From Callaeas wilsoni (lineage: Eukaryota; Chordata; Aves; Passeriformes; Callaeidae), in the NCBI GenBank assembly GCA_013398955.1, contig VWPU01019240.1, positions 1 to 64,000 on the forward strand: DNA of 64,000 nucleotides, given 5' to 3'. The notes below the pieces were generated by a model. It did no database searches. It worked only from the letters and a program-made list of their open reading frames with translations, and was not told where the DNA came from. Both the position numbers and the translations under genes were made by a program. Every line of letters begins with the position of its first letter. Positions within the stretch are counted from its first letter, which is position 1. Shown piece by piece: positions 21,761-35,900 of this stretch.

Positions 21761-23518
21761 ATTAAGCCACTGAAACAAAAGAGTTGACCAATGAAAGTCA
21801 GTGTACCTACTTACACAAATATCATTAACGTAAAAAGGAAACTAAGTGCAATACTTTTAATAAGGTGCTCCAAGCCACACGGAAACAGGGAAACAGTGGG
21901 CAAAAAAGCAGCCTAATGCTAATTTTGACTAGATTAAGCTATTTCTAAATATTTGTATGTGGATGCAATTAAGGAGATTTGTTGGTGATGATGAATAACT
22001 TTGTTAAAACACCATTGGTCGTATCAGACATAGCAAAAATTTTAATTAATCTTTATTTTAATGACTGTTTCCAAATGTTTCATTTCCACACCAAAATACT
22101 ACTCAGAACAGACCCCTGTCTGCCTTCAGATGCAATCTAGACACAAGCTAACCAGAGCCAATTTGCTAGGGGCTCTCTAGATGAGGAGGTACAATTTTAC
22201 TAGTAAGTTTGCATCCATTTCATGGAAGAAAAATGAAGCTGATAGATAAATCATGTGTCTTATTTAAAGAGTGGTGAAGAGTCTTACATAAAGTTGAAGA
22301 CTTACATTTCTGCAGTCATGCAATAAAACAGACTGAGAACCTGGTTAACACTACTCCAGCAGGAGCAGAGGTGAATTGGCTGGTATTAACCTGATGCTGT
22401 GTTTTTCTGGCTCAGGGTCTAGTACAATCCCCTGTGCTCTTCTGTCCATGCAGTGAAAGGAGTAAATGCACTAAGGCAGGAGGAAAGGGAAAGCAAGGTT
22501 GGAGACAGACAATGAATATTAGAAAGAACATGGCTCCAAGTGGTCCCAGAAAGGAAAGGCTTTTAGGACCAGGTTCCTTCCTTTTCTTCCAGATACCCTG
22601 GGAAGCATTCGGGGGTTTCCTTTTGCATTATCTCAGTCTTCTCACCACTACTCAAGGGAAGACCCAGATAAGAGTAAGGCTCCTCTAGAGTGAGATTTGC
22701 TTTCAGCTAAGGGCTTTCAGCTACACAGGTGTGGGAGAATTACTGCCCAATTTGTTTGTCACTTCTCCACTCCAGAAGGATGCTGCCCCCACTCCAGCCC
22801 ATGAGTAAAGCTGCTCAAGAGGCAGCTCCTTAGACCCAGCCAAAATAAGCCAGTTTAGACTGACTGCTTAAATAGTAGGTCTCTGCTAATCCAGCTCATC
22901 TTGGCTGAAGAAATTTCATCAGAGCTCACATGACCAGCAACACCGAAGAGGATGCTGGTGACAGGCAGATGGAGGCTGCAATTTCTTCCTGAGGCAAAGA
23001 ACTTTGGCTTTGGATAGTTAGGACATTTAGAACCTTCGGGATTTGGTCTCTAGGACTATTAGGTCTATACTAGTAAATTCGATGTACCCATATCTATACT
23101 CTAGCAAGTGGCATGGGATAACCCATAACCACACTTTAAAAATCTCTCATAATCCAAGAGAGGATAGGCACAGCTGAAATACCTACAGGCAATAGCTCTT
23201 AGATTTACTGTATACGAAACTGTTCCTGGATATTATTTGGGCTAGTGCTGGTATGATCAAAATCAGACAGAGTTCAACAATTGATCTATGTGATCACTCA
23301 GGATTAAGAATCCTGGCTGGCATGGATTTAAATTACTAACTTGGATGTACTGCAGGTAAAAAATATGCCTAAGTTCAAACTTTTTAAAAAAAATCTTTTA
23401 ATGTCATTTAAGTAGTCAACACAATTTTTAAATGTGTTTTGGGGGATTTTTTTAGGAACTGTTTGGTTGTTAGGATGTTTTCTGAGGATGTATAGGGAGA
23501 AGCGTTGGGAGATGAGAA
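21761..23518. other. Intergenic sequence upstream of ROS1
   Basis: AT-rich, with no gene, RNA or repeat family recognised. A plus-strand ORF of 84 codons (22434-22688) has no supporting signal. Confidence 0.7.
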
Positions 23519-23675
23519 ACACAGAATCATAGAACCATTATAGTTGGAAAAGTCTTCCAAGATCACTGAGAACAACCTTTGCCCACACACCACCATGCCA
23601 ACTAAACCATAGCACTAAATGCCATGTCCTGTGGTTTCTTGAACGCTTCCAGGGATAGCGACTCCACCAGGTTAA
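23519..23675 (-). mobile_element. CR1 LINE fragment, 3' end, minus orientation
   Basis: The plus strand begins ACAGAATCATAGAACCATTA, then TTGGAAAAGTCTTCCAAGAT, and CACCATGCCAACTAAACCAT further on. This is the reverse complement of the conserved CR1 3' end. It is truncated and diverged, with no reverse-transcriptase ORF. CR1 is the main non-LTR retroposon of birds and supports an avian origin for the window. The 3' boundary is approximate. Confidence 0.9.
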
Positions 23676-26600
23676 GAACCTGGTGAGAAGTGTAATCAAG
23701 GTGCATCTTAAAGTCTGAAGAAAAAGTCCACAGCACCATAACAATAACATAATAGTATTTGGCTTTTCGGACAAGGAAATTTGGTTACTATCAAATACAC
23801 ATAACAAACCCTTTGTATCTGGAAAGCTTGGCTATTACTGATGGGGATAATTCTTGGCAGTGAGCATTTGCACACTCATATAGGGGTAGTGCACACATGC
23901 CTCGCACGAATGGGCTCTAGCCATTACAGTTAGTTAATAAAATAGTAGCATTAAAGACACTAGTCAAACGAACTACTCAAATGGTCCAGAAATTTTTCTT
24001 AAACTTCCAACGCTGTTTTCCACCAGGTGTCACTGTAACATCCCATAAACCACGACTTTCAAAGAAAAAAAACCACTAAAATATCTCCTTTCTTGTTTAA
24101 CTTCCTTCGAACATATTGGGAGAACAAATACTAACAGTCACTTCAGTCTTTGGATTTTTAACCTGAATTTCAGGAATTCTACAAGAAGAGAGTACTTATG
24201 GGCTTTAGAAGCTGAACTTTAAAAAGACTGTTTGCGATATCTGTAAATGGCAAAGCATTAAGTGTAATTTTTAAGTACGTCCCTTCATAACACTGCACCC
24301 TGATATGGAACTAGGGATCCAAATTTTGTGAGATATCATTAATAAACCTTGTCCTTTATATTATAGATCTCCTTACAGAATATCATTTCCTTTATCCCAA
24401 AGACCAGCACAAGGAAGATGTGCTTGCAGACCCACACATCTGCAAGGGAAAAGACTGTGAACAAAGAGAAAAACAGAGAAAAGAAAACTTGATCACAATT
24501 CCCTACCTGGACAGAAGCATATATCAGAGCTCTTTACAAACTATGGATTCATCTTCCAAGTTCTTTTGAGTCTCTTTTAAGAGAAATAGAACTATGTACA
24601 GACAAATGATCAGCCCTGATAGCAATGAAAAAGGGCTGTCATACCTTGAAAAGAAACATTACTGCCAGTAAAGTAACTAACAGCTTCTTTATACCTGACA
24701 CTATCACGATCCATAAAGACAAACCTTTCCTGTATGTGAACATGCACACGACTGTGCATATGTACACACGAATGGCATAATATAAGCAGACTAAGGGTCG
24801 AAGACACAGACCTTCAGTGCTTTGCTGCGCTTACAGCAGATGATTAAAATTATTGGCTCAAGGTGTGTTGGCAGCCCAGTGTATTCACCCCAGTGCACAG
24901 ACACAGGCTGTTGCACATACAGCCAGAAAGATCAGCTGGGAAACACCTTCTGGGCTGCCAAAAGGTTACACATTAACATAAACTGATGGCAACTTCAGCT
25001 TAGTTTAATAGTACAGGACAAAAAGCTCTCAAATGGTCAGCTCCCAGCTGACCCAGACCTGGAGCCGTGCCATCGTCCCTGCCCTTGTGGCAGCAACCTC
25101 CATCACAAAGGTAGGCCAAGCAACTCAACATAATACCCACTCCAGCAATCTAATTTTAATCTCCTCCCACGTTTGAGTCAGGCACCTAAAATCTCATCAA
25201 ATGAAACAATTGTCTATGTGCTGCCACTTAAACATCTGTGCACAGTTTCAGAAAACGGCAGCACACAGCAGGAATCGGCAGGACAGCAAAAACTGAACAT
25301 GGGATGGCTGAGGAGGCAGGCAGGGGGACACCCAAAGCCCACAGATGTTTATGTCTAATCTGGGCTGTTTGTGTCCAGTTACACAGCGCTAAAAATTCCT
25401 TGAAGATAGACCACCGTTCATGAGTCCTATCTGGATGGGAAGGAAAGCTGGGAGAGGTGAGAAAGGAGATACTGTCAATCCCTCAACCAGCCTACAGGGC
25501 AGAGCAATGAAAAGGAAAATATCAGCTTTTACTTATCAGTTTCTACCTCCTTTGTCTTGGGGAGGTCATCTTGAAAAGATACGCTGATGTGAAGCACTCA
25601 CAAGTGATGATGGATTTTCACTCTTTTCCAAAGATCATCGATTATTCTCATTTTCCCTCCAGCAACAGGCCCCCATTAGATTTTGAATTTCTTAGTAAAG
25701 TAAGTGAACAAGGACCCTGAGGGCAAAAAGCTTCCCTTCACTGCCCTGGCCTCCCTCCTTCCCCTTTTATTTGTTAGTGCAACTGCTAAGACAGCTGTTT
25801 GTCTGGCAATAGCAGCCAGTCGGTCAGGGAGTGCTGTGCACAAACAGAGGGAAGGCCATACAAGAGAAACCCCCTGGAGTCTGGCTCAAGATTTATATCT
25901 ATCTCTGCAGATTAGAGAAGTGGGGTTGGGGAGGGGGGGAGAAACAGACTGTTAAACTGGATCAAATTGGAAAGACAGTCATGCATGAGATACTTAGCTA
26001 AACCAGTCAGGAGACAGGGATTTGCTTCTATTGATCTGCAGTAATGACGACTGGAGAAATGTCTCATTAAACAATGTACAATGATGGATTTCAGACTAGG
26101 CAAATTTGAGCTGTGGAGATTTAACAGGAAGAGATGTAAAAGCTAGGCCAGGATAGAAAATATAAGGAATAAAGGGTAACATGGATCGATAAATATATTG
26201 CTTAAAAATTCAAATCTAAAAGAACAATAATCTATTAGGGCTTATTAAACTATGTTTGTGTAATCATCATACACAACATTAGGAGAGACAGTGAGCACAA
26301 AGCAACAATAAAAACCTTGCTGTTAAGTAGGTAAAGCTTCCCCTTCTTTTTGTATTGCTTTAAAAAGAATAAGTTGGCAATGTATTTGCAAAGCTATTTA
26401 GTGATTTGTTCAAGAGATAACAATCTCTTAGATATCTCCTGATTATTACTAATCAAATGTGCTGTCTGAAATTTGAAGAAAACTAAATTTCATCATACAC
26501 AAGTAGCAGGCAGTGCAACAGTGTAAGTGTAAAATGGCCTGGTGCAGGATATCTGAAGAGGATTGCATGAAAGAGATGTGCAAAGGGTTTTAGAGAGAAA

Positions 26601-27449
26601 CAGAAGGAAAGAAGATTGCATACCACAGAGGGAGTGACTTATCGCTCTGAGCATGTAGATCAGTGTGTAAGAAGATATAAAATCAAGATTAGAAGAAAAA
26701 GACAAAAGGTGCAGAAGCAGTAGTGCAGATTACACAATCTTTGTAAAGATCTTCAGAACAGTCAGATGTTCAGTTTGCATAAACATCTCCCATAAAAGTC
26801 TCTACCTCTAACACCTCCTGGTTTCCATGGCATTCCCAAATACCTGAACATTTCATCTCCCAGTAGTTCCATAAAAAGAAATTGCTTATCCAGCAATCCA
26901 GGAGAGAGCCTATCTGCATTGAATTCCTTACAGACTGAGAAGCAACAGTGCCCACTATGGAGACAGGAATTAATAGGGACTGGATTTGACCATTTCAATC
27001 ACCAGCCTGAGAAAGTGTGTTGCTGGACTGCTGTTTGGATGTACTGCTCACTAACCTTTTGGTAGGTATCTAGAGTCCCAGTCCTTCTCCCTCAAAAATT
27101 CCCATCCTCCTCTCCTTGACTGAGCAGTGCCCCTGGGTAAAGGCACTGACACTGGTCCACAGGAACAAGCAGATCCCTTTCTCCACACAAGCAAGAGCAA
27201 ATCTCCTCATAGTAGGGGGAAAAAGAAATTAAGGATGTTCTCTAAAACACAGGCTTGTTGCAAACAGTTGGAGATACAGCTGATCCCTCCTTTTCTGAGG
27301 GAGAAGGAAACATTCCCAGAGAAGAAAATAATTAGCTGGGATCTACTGTCGGGAGAAATCCTGGGGATGGTAAACTAGCATATCATTTCCACCTGCAGTA
27401 ACAGCTAAAAAGGTAAATGATGTGGGCAAGACAACATTTTGTCCTGACT
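23676..27449. other. Intergenic sequence, no gene recognised
   Basis: Unique-looking AT-rich DNA. I saw no open frame with coding character, no tRNA-like fold and no further CR1 block. Confidence 0.7.
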
Positions 27450-28120
27450 CACTAACATGCACCAACACCACACACAGCCCAGTCAGCTTCAGGCTTTATC
27501 CTCCAAGGGTTTGAAACCCCTCTGGAATACCAACACCTGCTGTGATTTTAGAACAAGTCTGTTCCTTGCCATTCTGGATGCAAGGAGAGGCCTGAGCACA
27601 TCTCCACAGCACCCAAATTCACATGAACCTGATGAGGACCAGCCTCTGCTGAGCTCCTCAACTGTGCACCCACTCCCCTGTCACGGAGAACGTGAGGCTT
27701 GGTCCCATTCCCTAAACACAGGTCCCTAGTGACACCCTCCATGTTTCAGGGTGCCCCAGATGTTCACCCAGGGCTACCAGTGTTTAGGCACCATGGCAGG
27801 GGGTTCCCAGGGCAGCACCCATCCCACTCCCCGCCAAGAGCAGGGCAGCCAGGGCCATCATCAGGCACCTTCCTGGGGACAGAGAAGCCAAGGCTGAGAT
27901 GTGGGCCCAGGGCTCGACAGTGGCCCTGATGTGGCACCACTGGGGCAGGGGCTGATGGCTTCAGAGGGTGGCATGGGGCACTGGTCCCTGGGTGAAGGGG
28001 GGAGCCCAGTGCAGCTGGGCAGAGACAGCCCATCCCAGATGTGTCCCCAGGGCCTGGCTGGCAGGTGTCACCCCGGAGCAAGGGAGCCCCTGCCCGTCTG
28101 GACCAGTAGCTGAGAGCCAG
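27450..28120. other. GC-rich intergenic patch with overlapping ORFs
   Basis: Base composition is clearly higher in GC than the surrounding DNA. ORFs of up to 121 codons are open on both strands at once, which is typical of GC-rich non-coding DNA. Translations are Pro/Gly/Ser-rich with no recognised domain. CpG is not especially enriched, so it is not a clear island. It could be an exon of an unannotated transcript, but nothing proves it. Confidence 0.5.
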
Positions 28121-29646
28121 AGAGATCATCTAAGCATCTCAAAAGGCCACAGAACTGAGTCTGCCAACTCCATTCACTGCAGCAGCAGCCACTTGAATTT
28201 AGATGTATTGATTTTAAATTAATTGCAATGCTTTTAAACAGCCTAAGTATTATCTGCCCACAGCCATATGTGCTGACCCTCGAGCTGGCACAGACATGCT
28301 GTCAGAATCATAGCAAGGTGGTGGTTTGGGTCTTAAACCAGCTTTTTATTTTCTTTTGCTGAGGAAATTTCCTTCCAGCTGAGAGGAGTTTCCTTCCTGA
28401 GGAAGTTTTCTTCACCAAGAAGTCAGACAGATGCCAGAGCAAGGAGGCGACAGGCACCGAGAGCTACACCCGCACACTGCCAGTGAGGGTGCACCCTGAT
28501 GCCGAGAGGATTTATCACCTGTGAAGGACATCAGCCCTGACATTCCCTGTCATGGTCCCAGACCTGTTTTTTTGCCCTGCCCCAGCAGTGTGGTCACTCC
28601 CCCTTGCACCAGCTCCAGTGCTGTTTTGATCCTCTTCTGAGCTAATTCAGGTCCCCAGCACAGTGGGAAGCCCTTCGCCTTGTTGTCAAGAAAATGTTCT
28701 GCTACCTCAGCAAATTGAATTAGCTCAACACAACATCAGGTGAGCTCCAGGAAGAGGGGAAGTAAGGCAAAGAAAGGAACCCTTTGACCCAGTTGGTTTG
28801 AGCCTTCACTCTAACAGCTGCTATTGTTAACTAAATTTAGGTCTGATACATCATTGTTCCTTAATAGAGGGAAGCCTGGGGAGCAGGACCTGCTGCTCAT
28901 GACATGTTTGAACGTGATCTTGCACAACAGAGCAGTGACCTCTCTCTGCATTATGATAACACAAATAGTAAGAGGTGGCCTTTAATTGTGAGTGCATCTG
29001 GACTCCTAAAAGATTTGCAGAACAATGACATGCTTAAGCTGTAATGACAAACGCTACATCAATGTAAAGCAGACTGAGACAGGAGAAACATTAAACAAGG
29101 GATGTCATACAGGTTCATATGTTTATGCTCCCAAGATTAAAGATATAAATTGGTTTATGAAAAGTACATTGTTTTTCCAGTATTACTTACACGCACAAAT
29201 GCAATGATATGCCTTTTCTAAGGCTGAAAGGGCTCAGTGGAGCTCAAAGAAGAAAGGGATGCGCTAAAAAGAGGAAATATCTATACCAAAATGGATATAA
29301 GATAATTAATTATTTTAAAACAATAACTAAAACAATTATTTCTGAGAAGATTCTTCAGGCTTGGTTGGGGTTTGGGGTTTTTTTCTTAGGTTTGGTTCTT
29401 TTTTTGTTTTGGGGGTTTTGTTCGTTCGTTTGTTTGTTTGTCTGGGTTTTTTAAAATTTATTTTCCAGCTGTGTTTTGGATTTCTACTAAATTACAAACC
29501 AGAGAGAGACTATTCTCTGAAAAAAGGTTAATGTGCCCCTTTGTGGTAATCCACAGATTAAGTAAAGACCATATCCTTCAACCTCCCTGGGCATTTGTGT
29601 TCTCAGTCCAGTGCACTGGTGGATACCCATCCTAACAGCAGTTTAA
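28121..29646. other. Intergenic sequence, no gene recognised
   Basis: Contains a cluster of GAGGAA/TTCCTT repeats with a perfect 12-nt palindrome (28362-28373) and a G/T-rich low-complexity tract with TTCG/TTTG units (about 29365-29450). Confidence 0.65.
29365..29450 (+). repeat. G/T-rich low-complexity tract
   Basis: Runs of GGTTTGGGGTTTTTTT and (GTTC)/(GTTT) units. No family assignment. Confidence 0.75.
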
Positions 29647-29676
29647 GTGAAGTTTGAACAGCTGAGGTGCAGACAT

Positions 29677-29901
29677 ATGCTTTCTTCCATTGCTCTGCAA
29701 GCTGCAGAAGTTGAGCAGAGTGAAGAGCTATGGATACAGCAATATCTTGAAATATTACAGCATCAGAATCTAGAAAGCATGGACCCAAAGGAGCACTTGG
29801 CACTGCTGTCAACACAGGCTCCCGCAGTAACTTCGAGGTACTTTAGATTAGGCCCAAGAACTAATCTGAAGAAAGAGACTCTGCCCAAGCAGGACTCCTA
29901 A
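29677..29901 (+). CDS. Unidentified small ORF with coding-like composition
   Basis: The frame from ATG 29677 (or the in-frame ATG at 29647) to the TAA at 29899-29901 encodes about 74-84 residues. I do not recognise the product. The translation is balanced, with acidic amphipathic stretches (AAEVEQSEELWIQQYLEIL), then HLALLSTQAPAVTSRYF and a basic end (NLKKETLPKQDS). It lacks the low-complexity look of chance ORFs nearby. There is no signal peptide or membrane segment. An AG at 29671-29672 could be an acceptor, so it may be a terminal exon or a remnant of a lost gene. Chance remains quite possible. Confidence 0.25.
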   Translation: MLSSIALQAAEVEQSEELWIQQYLEILQHQNLESMDPKEHLALLSTQAPAVTSRYFRLGPRTNLKKETLPKQDS

Positions 29902-32900
29902 GCAGTAATGTTTCATTTAGTGGCGTTTCCGGGTGATCAGAGTGCCCAGGTAAATGTACGTCAATGTCTGTATGCCAGTAAAAATAGTTTACTGCATTTT
30001 CACACAAGTTTTTCAGATAAATATAGTACATATGAGAAATTTGTCTATAAGTGTGTTTTTATAATACTAGTAAAATGAAACAGCTATAAATATTTCCTTT
30101 ATGTAGCAACAAGTTAGCCTTCACTTGGTGGAATGGCTGTCTGCAAATGTTCAAATGTTATCATTATTTTCTAACAGTGGTATCTCTGTCATGCTGGTTT
30201 TGTTTCCTTTGCCTCAGTGTTTGCTATTTTATTGCATTAATGTAATTCCATAGATCAAAGCAACAACAACAACAAAAATTCTTGGGATAGTAACATAGAA
30301 CAAGGAACATTAAGAAAAAATACTGGGTATAATATGCACGGAAGTAAGTGAAGGTTCATGGTCCACCAAATCCAGGCTGCAGCCAGCAGAAGCCAATGTG
30401 AAATTACCTACATGTGCTCCAGAGTGGTTTGTAACTGAGAGGAGGCTGAAGACCCGCCAGGCTTCCCACTCCTGTTTATTTAGAGGATAGGATTTGCCTC
30501 TCTAGATCCCCAGTAATAAGAGCATATTGGTGGGAGAATGGGACAGGAATCAGATAATGCCATGAGAATGAATCAAAATCCATTTGATCTCTCTCTTTTC
30601 CAAGAAAAAGCTACAAAGTCAGCTAGAAAACCGTTCCACATGCTAACATGAATCCTGATGATTGGTTAATATACCATGCTCATCTTTATTGAAACAGTAA
30701 GTCAAATACCTATAAATGCCTAGATGGTACAGTATTCAAATGTAGACAGCAGAAGTCTGAGCCTAAAAAATTATGGTAACCCCTGAAGAAGTGCTGAGTC
30801 CTCATAAATCCCTCATGAGCAGGGTGCTACATGAGAAAATCAGAAACTGCAGACACTCAGGTCTTCTGCCAAGAGAAGAGGTAACTGCAGAACTAGAGCA
30901 GCTAATTATTACCAGGGTTAGTTTTGGCCCGGTTGGAGCAGCCAATAACAGAGTCTCAGCTGTGGCTGACTGCACCAACACCGTGCTCACCATTTGGCAG
31001 TCTGGATGTGCATCCTGCATCCTTTCACGCCAGACTAATCCGAACTGTCCCGAGGCATCTCCTCTGTGAAGCTCCCTGTTTCTCTGGGCTCAGGAGGAAC
31101 TGTGGCTGCGTGGTGGGGCTTGTTACAGGGACTTTGGCCACAAACAGGTGTTCTCTGCCACTGTTGGTCATGCCAGATGAAGGTTTTCTTGTTCCCAGAT
31201 GCTCAGCGCTGTTCATCCACTGGAGAATGAAGCCATGAAGGGTTCACTCAAACTTTTGAAGCTACTGGGGACAAATGTGTATGAAATAGATAACGCTTAG
31301 TGTGGGAACTTAACATGCCCAGGCAGCAGGAGCTAGAAACAAAGGTTAGTCGGCAGAGCTGCTTACACCGTGGATGCCTGGCCCCAGCTGTAACATCTCT
31401 CACCTGTGCAGGTGAGCAACCCTCAGGAGCTGAATGCCTGGGCTGAATCTGCACGGACAGTCAGCCCAACTCCATCACCCTGCACCGAAACCATCATCAT
31501 GCTCAAGGGAAGGAGGGTAAGAACATCTGATTTTGGTGGACAAACGCCATATTGGACATAGAGCAAAAAAATTAAAATACGGGCTGAATTTAAGTCTTCG
31601 AGGCTGACCTAACTCGAGCTCAACTACATATATCACGTTTGGAAAAAGGCCTTTAGGACCATTTATGAACCCCAGGGCCAAGAACAGCTACTGGTATGCA
31701 TGTCTGACATTACTAAGAATACAGTATCATTAATGAAAAGAAGTAGACAGAAGAAAGCTAAAAGTTCTTGCTTGGGGAAGGAATATCTGAGAAGCTATAA
31801 TTCCACACAAACTTGACTGCAGGTGATAACAAATCTCAATTATTGATCTTTTATTATCTTATGAAGAAGGAATGTTCAAAACTGATTTGAGTGTTCACCA
31901 GCATGCTATATTTACTTTGTTGTGCAGTCATCTTTGACAAAGAATCTAAAGCAAGCTCTAATTTTTTATATTTCATAAACAGGCACAATAGGACATTAAA
32001 ATTAATGTAACTAAAGTAATTAAAAGATAAGAAAATATTCACTCAAACTCACATTTTTTCTAATTATTTGCAAAAAGGTAAAAAGATTCTTACAGAGACA
32101 GATTACATTTGATCAGGCTTTTACATTTAATAAATAGCCTAGCTTCAAAAGCAATTCACACTGAATCCTTAAACTATATATACAGTTGTGATCCACAGCT
32201 GTGACAGTTATGAATTACAAGAATTTGACCTTGTGATTCATTGGCGTAGTGGCCCAATGCTATGCAAAAAAGTTGCACAAGAAGCTTTTTCTCCATACAT
32301 AATGATTATTGCAGATTTATGGCCTATGCTTCCACCACGCATAACTGGCTTATTTCTGTGCAGACTTCCACAGGGCCAGAACAGAGCACAGGGAGGGGGG
32401 AGGGAGCACAGTCCCACACATCATAATTGCTAAATTAATAAGCATGATTCCCATCCCTCTCTCTTGAAATAAATGAACCGAAGAGAAAGAAGATCTTACT
32501 TTTCAACTCCTGAGACTTTCAGCCTGAGTTCATATCACACCCTGCAAAAAAACAGCAACCTGGCATGAACACTTGAAATTAGGAAGACGAGCTACATGTG
32601 GAGTAAACTCGATGATTTCTTTTAAATCAAGCAGTCACTCAGCTCATAGTTATATTCCCTTTCAGCTCTCTTAGTTCTACAGCCAGGGATATCATGATCA
32701 ATAAACCAGCACATAAACTGCCCTCTCCAGTGTACATCAGTGTCACACTCTCTATATTAGAAATTATCAAGCCCTGCTTACTTGCATTCATCTTCCATTA
32801 CTCCACACCTTTTGGGAAAGATTATAACTAGATCAATTGCTAAATTTATTTAAAAGACATGTGATTCAAACATAACTGGTTATTTTTGGAAGTGACCACT

Positions 32901-35900
32901 GGATTGCTTCACACTTTGCACAAGTAATTTCTTAGCTCCTACTTGGATGCAACCTCATAAACATGAGTAAATGATTAAGACTATTTGTTTCCCATGAAAA
33001 AAAATGCAGACTTGCAAATTCAGCTGTGAACTTCCTCTTGAAAATCCCAAACAAGCTACTGTTAAAAATTACATGCTACCTATGTATTAATGGGCAAAAC
33101 TTGACATTTTTTAAAAGTATGAGGCCTAATACCTTGAAGAAACAAAAAAATTGAAAAACCTTGAAAAAACAAAAACTCTTTAAAACACCTATAAAAAACA
33201 ATCAGAGCTTTGTCGCTGACAATGTTGAAGGATGCTGTCAACTGGTAAGTTATAAGATAGTAGGCTCTGTTTTGAGAGTGTCATGAATGTCTAGATCATC
33301 ATATTTTTCAAGGCAACCCTAAAACAATATGTTTAAATGAAAAGGAACATTCTGCTCCATATTTCCTGACAGCAGCATAGCATGTTTGGTTGATTGTCTT
33401 CAAAATCCAGACGATTAGCAACTTTATTTCGTTTTCCTTGAAAGTACGAAAAATTATGACCTAAGACTACCAAGCAGCTGTGTGAAACTGCAAAATATGT
33501 GGCGGTGGGACAAATGATTAGTCTTCAACTTGATCTCATAATTACATCATAATAGGTGACATGATTGGATAGGTTACAGCAATTAAAGTGATGAAAAGTG
33601 CACATTCATCCCCTATATGACTCTCATTAGAGTTACACCCAACTGCTGCTGTTGCAGTGAATGGGGCTGCCTATCTCTTAGCATTCAATTATCCCATACA
33701 CATTCCCTACCAGTGCTGGGAAGAGCCTGCTATCACCCCCACCCAGACAAGGCCTATAGTTCTCGGCTAGTGAAAAGACAAAAGTCTTGAAGCCTGCTGC
33801 AGTTTAGTTTTCTCTCACAGACTTTATTGCCTGTAATTTCTTCTTCCATGTTCTTAAGGTCTAAGAATATTTATGGTCTATCCCCCCTGGGGATTTTTGC
33901 TACCAGTGTAATTTCATAATGACACTATATGGTTCCAACTCATCCATATGAGTGCAGGCAGTGACCTATGCTAGCGCAAGTTAAACTCTTTCTTCTATCA
34001 GAAGATTTTTTTTTCTGTCTGATTCTTGCCTCATGTTTGCCTTAAAGTACTGAGGAAGTATTCCATCATGTTATCCTCTTAGCTACTTGCTCAGAACTCC
34101 CTGAAAAGTGGAAATGTTATTTTACTGCCTCCTTCCCTCCTGGGCATTTTCACACCTGGAGAGGGATGCTTACATTAAGCAAGGAGGGAAGCTGCTAACA
34201 TGAACTCCACCAGAAGCCAGGCTGGCTCTGAGAAGGAGAGCACAGTACCACAGTTTACTACAAATGGGTAGATTTTTTTCTAATTGCAATGGGTAAATTG
34301 CAAAATTTTTTGCAACTGTAGTTAGGGGAATATCCAGAGAAGTCCTAGAGGTCAGTCCATCTCCTGCTGTTTAATGGTACGCAGACCTTAGTGAAGTGGT
34401 GTTTTGCAGGCTGAAACGTCTGTGCTGCTCCATGGGCAAGGCCTTAGATTACAATGATAAAAACAAAGCACAGAGCACTCTGTCCATAAAATACTCTACA
34501 TACACAGAATAATTCATGTATATCTCAAGGAATTTGCTAAACTTCCTAAGCCATGCCACAGCCTTGTGGCAGCACTGACTTTGCTGTAATCTAATAATTT
34601 TTAACAGAGAGGACTCCTCACACAGCATATGCAAATATTGCATCTAGACACATCTCAGACTTTTAGTTTATATGTTTTATTTTCTGAATTTTTTATATAA
34701 ACACTACATACCCTTCTGGCAGAACACAGCCCCTGAATACACAGAGATCAGCAACCAGAGCATTTTTTTCTCAGCTTTATCCTGTAAATACACTATACCA
34801 TTTGCTTTTGCCCCAGTGAAAATGCAAAACCTGGGCCATGTATAAAGACTGCTAAAAGGCCTCTCAATCTGCAAACTATCCTTCTGCTAATGAAGAGATT
34901 AACATACCTCTCAATGTCTAGAATTGTTCTTGCGTTTTGTAATTTGTAACCTCGGGTCCTCTTCACTTCATTTTGTTTTCAATTCCTCCCCCTTCTTCTA
35001 TGCAAAGAAAAAGCTTTCCACTTACTAAGAACAGGAACTTTCCCGTTAGCTGCACAAAAACAAGTCTGCTCCATTAAGATGAAACTTAAACCTCTTTGTA
35101 TAAATTAAGTTTTTGGTTTCTACTTTTTTTTTCTTAGAACCTGTGCAGAACAAGATGCTTCTGAAAGGAGGAATGTATACAGTGTCAATCTTGCAAGATA
35201 AGCTTAGGTGAACCCTGTGGTGTGTTTTTTCTTCCTCTCCTGCCCCTTGCCCCAGACAAACTACCAGTTTAACATCACACAAGGAACACAAGGACTCAGC
35301 AGATGATTTAGGTCTGCTTAGAAGCAGCTCTTTCTCTCTGTGTTATATGCAATTATGCAACAGTATATTAAAAGTATAGGTCAAGAAAGTAAATCCATGA
35401 AGCTAGAGACTGTACAAGTCTACAAATGAAACCTGGGTATGTCCCCATACTGACTATCCACCTTCTAAAGTATTTTGAGCTGATTTTTTTCCTGTAGTCC
35501 TCTCTCGCTGTTTGTTCATTCTGAGCTCAAATTATAAAAACTCAATTGCTCATTTGCAGGCGGCTGCACAGTAAAGGTTTCCATACAATGAATGATGAGC
35601 CAACATTATCTAGTTGTAGGTGACTCAGTTAATACAATTTGCAACAAACACACAAAATACTCCTAACTCATACCCTTGGAAAACTACCTGTAAAGGAAAG
35701 GCATATGCTTATGCTAATAAGTAGCTGTGTGTTTGGGTGAATCAGGTCTCTTCTAAATTAAGCCAGTGTTAGTGACCAAAATCAGCTGCATTAAGCAGTG
35801 GTTTCACAGGGACTTTTCCTGTTGTGAAGCTACAACTGTGTGACAACGTATTAGTCAGGCTCAACGTGTATCTTCTTTCTGAACTAATCTTTTGCCTTAA

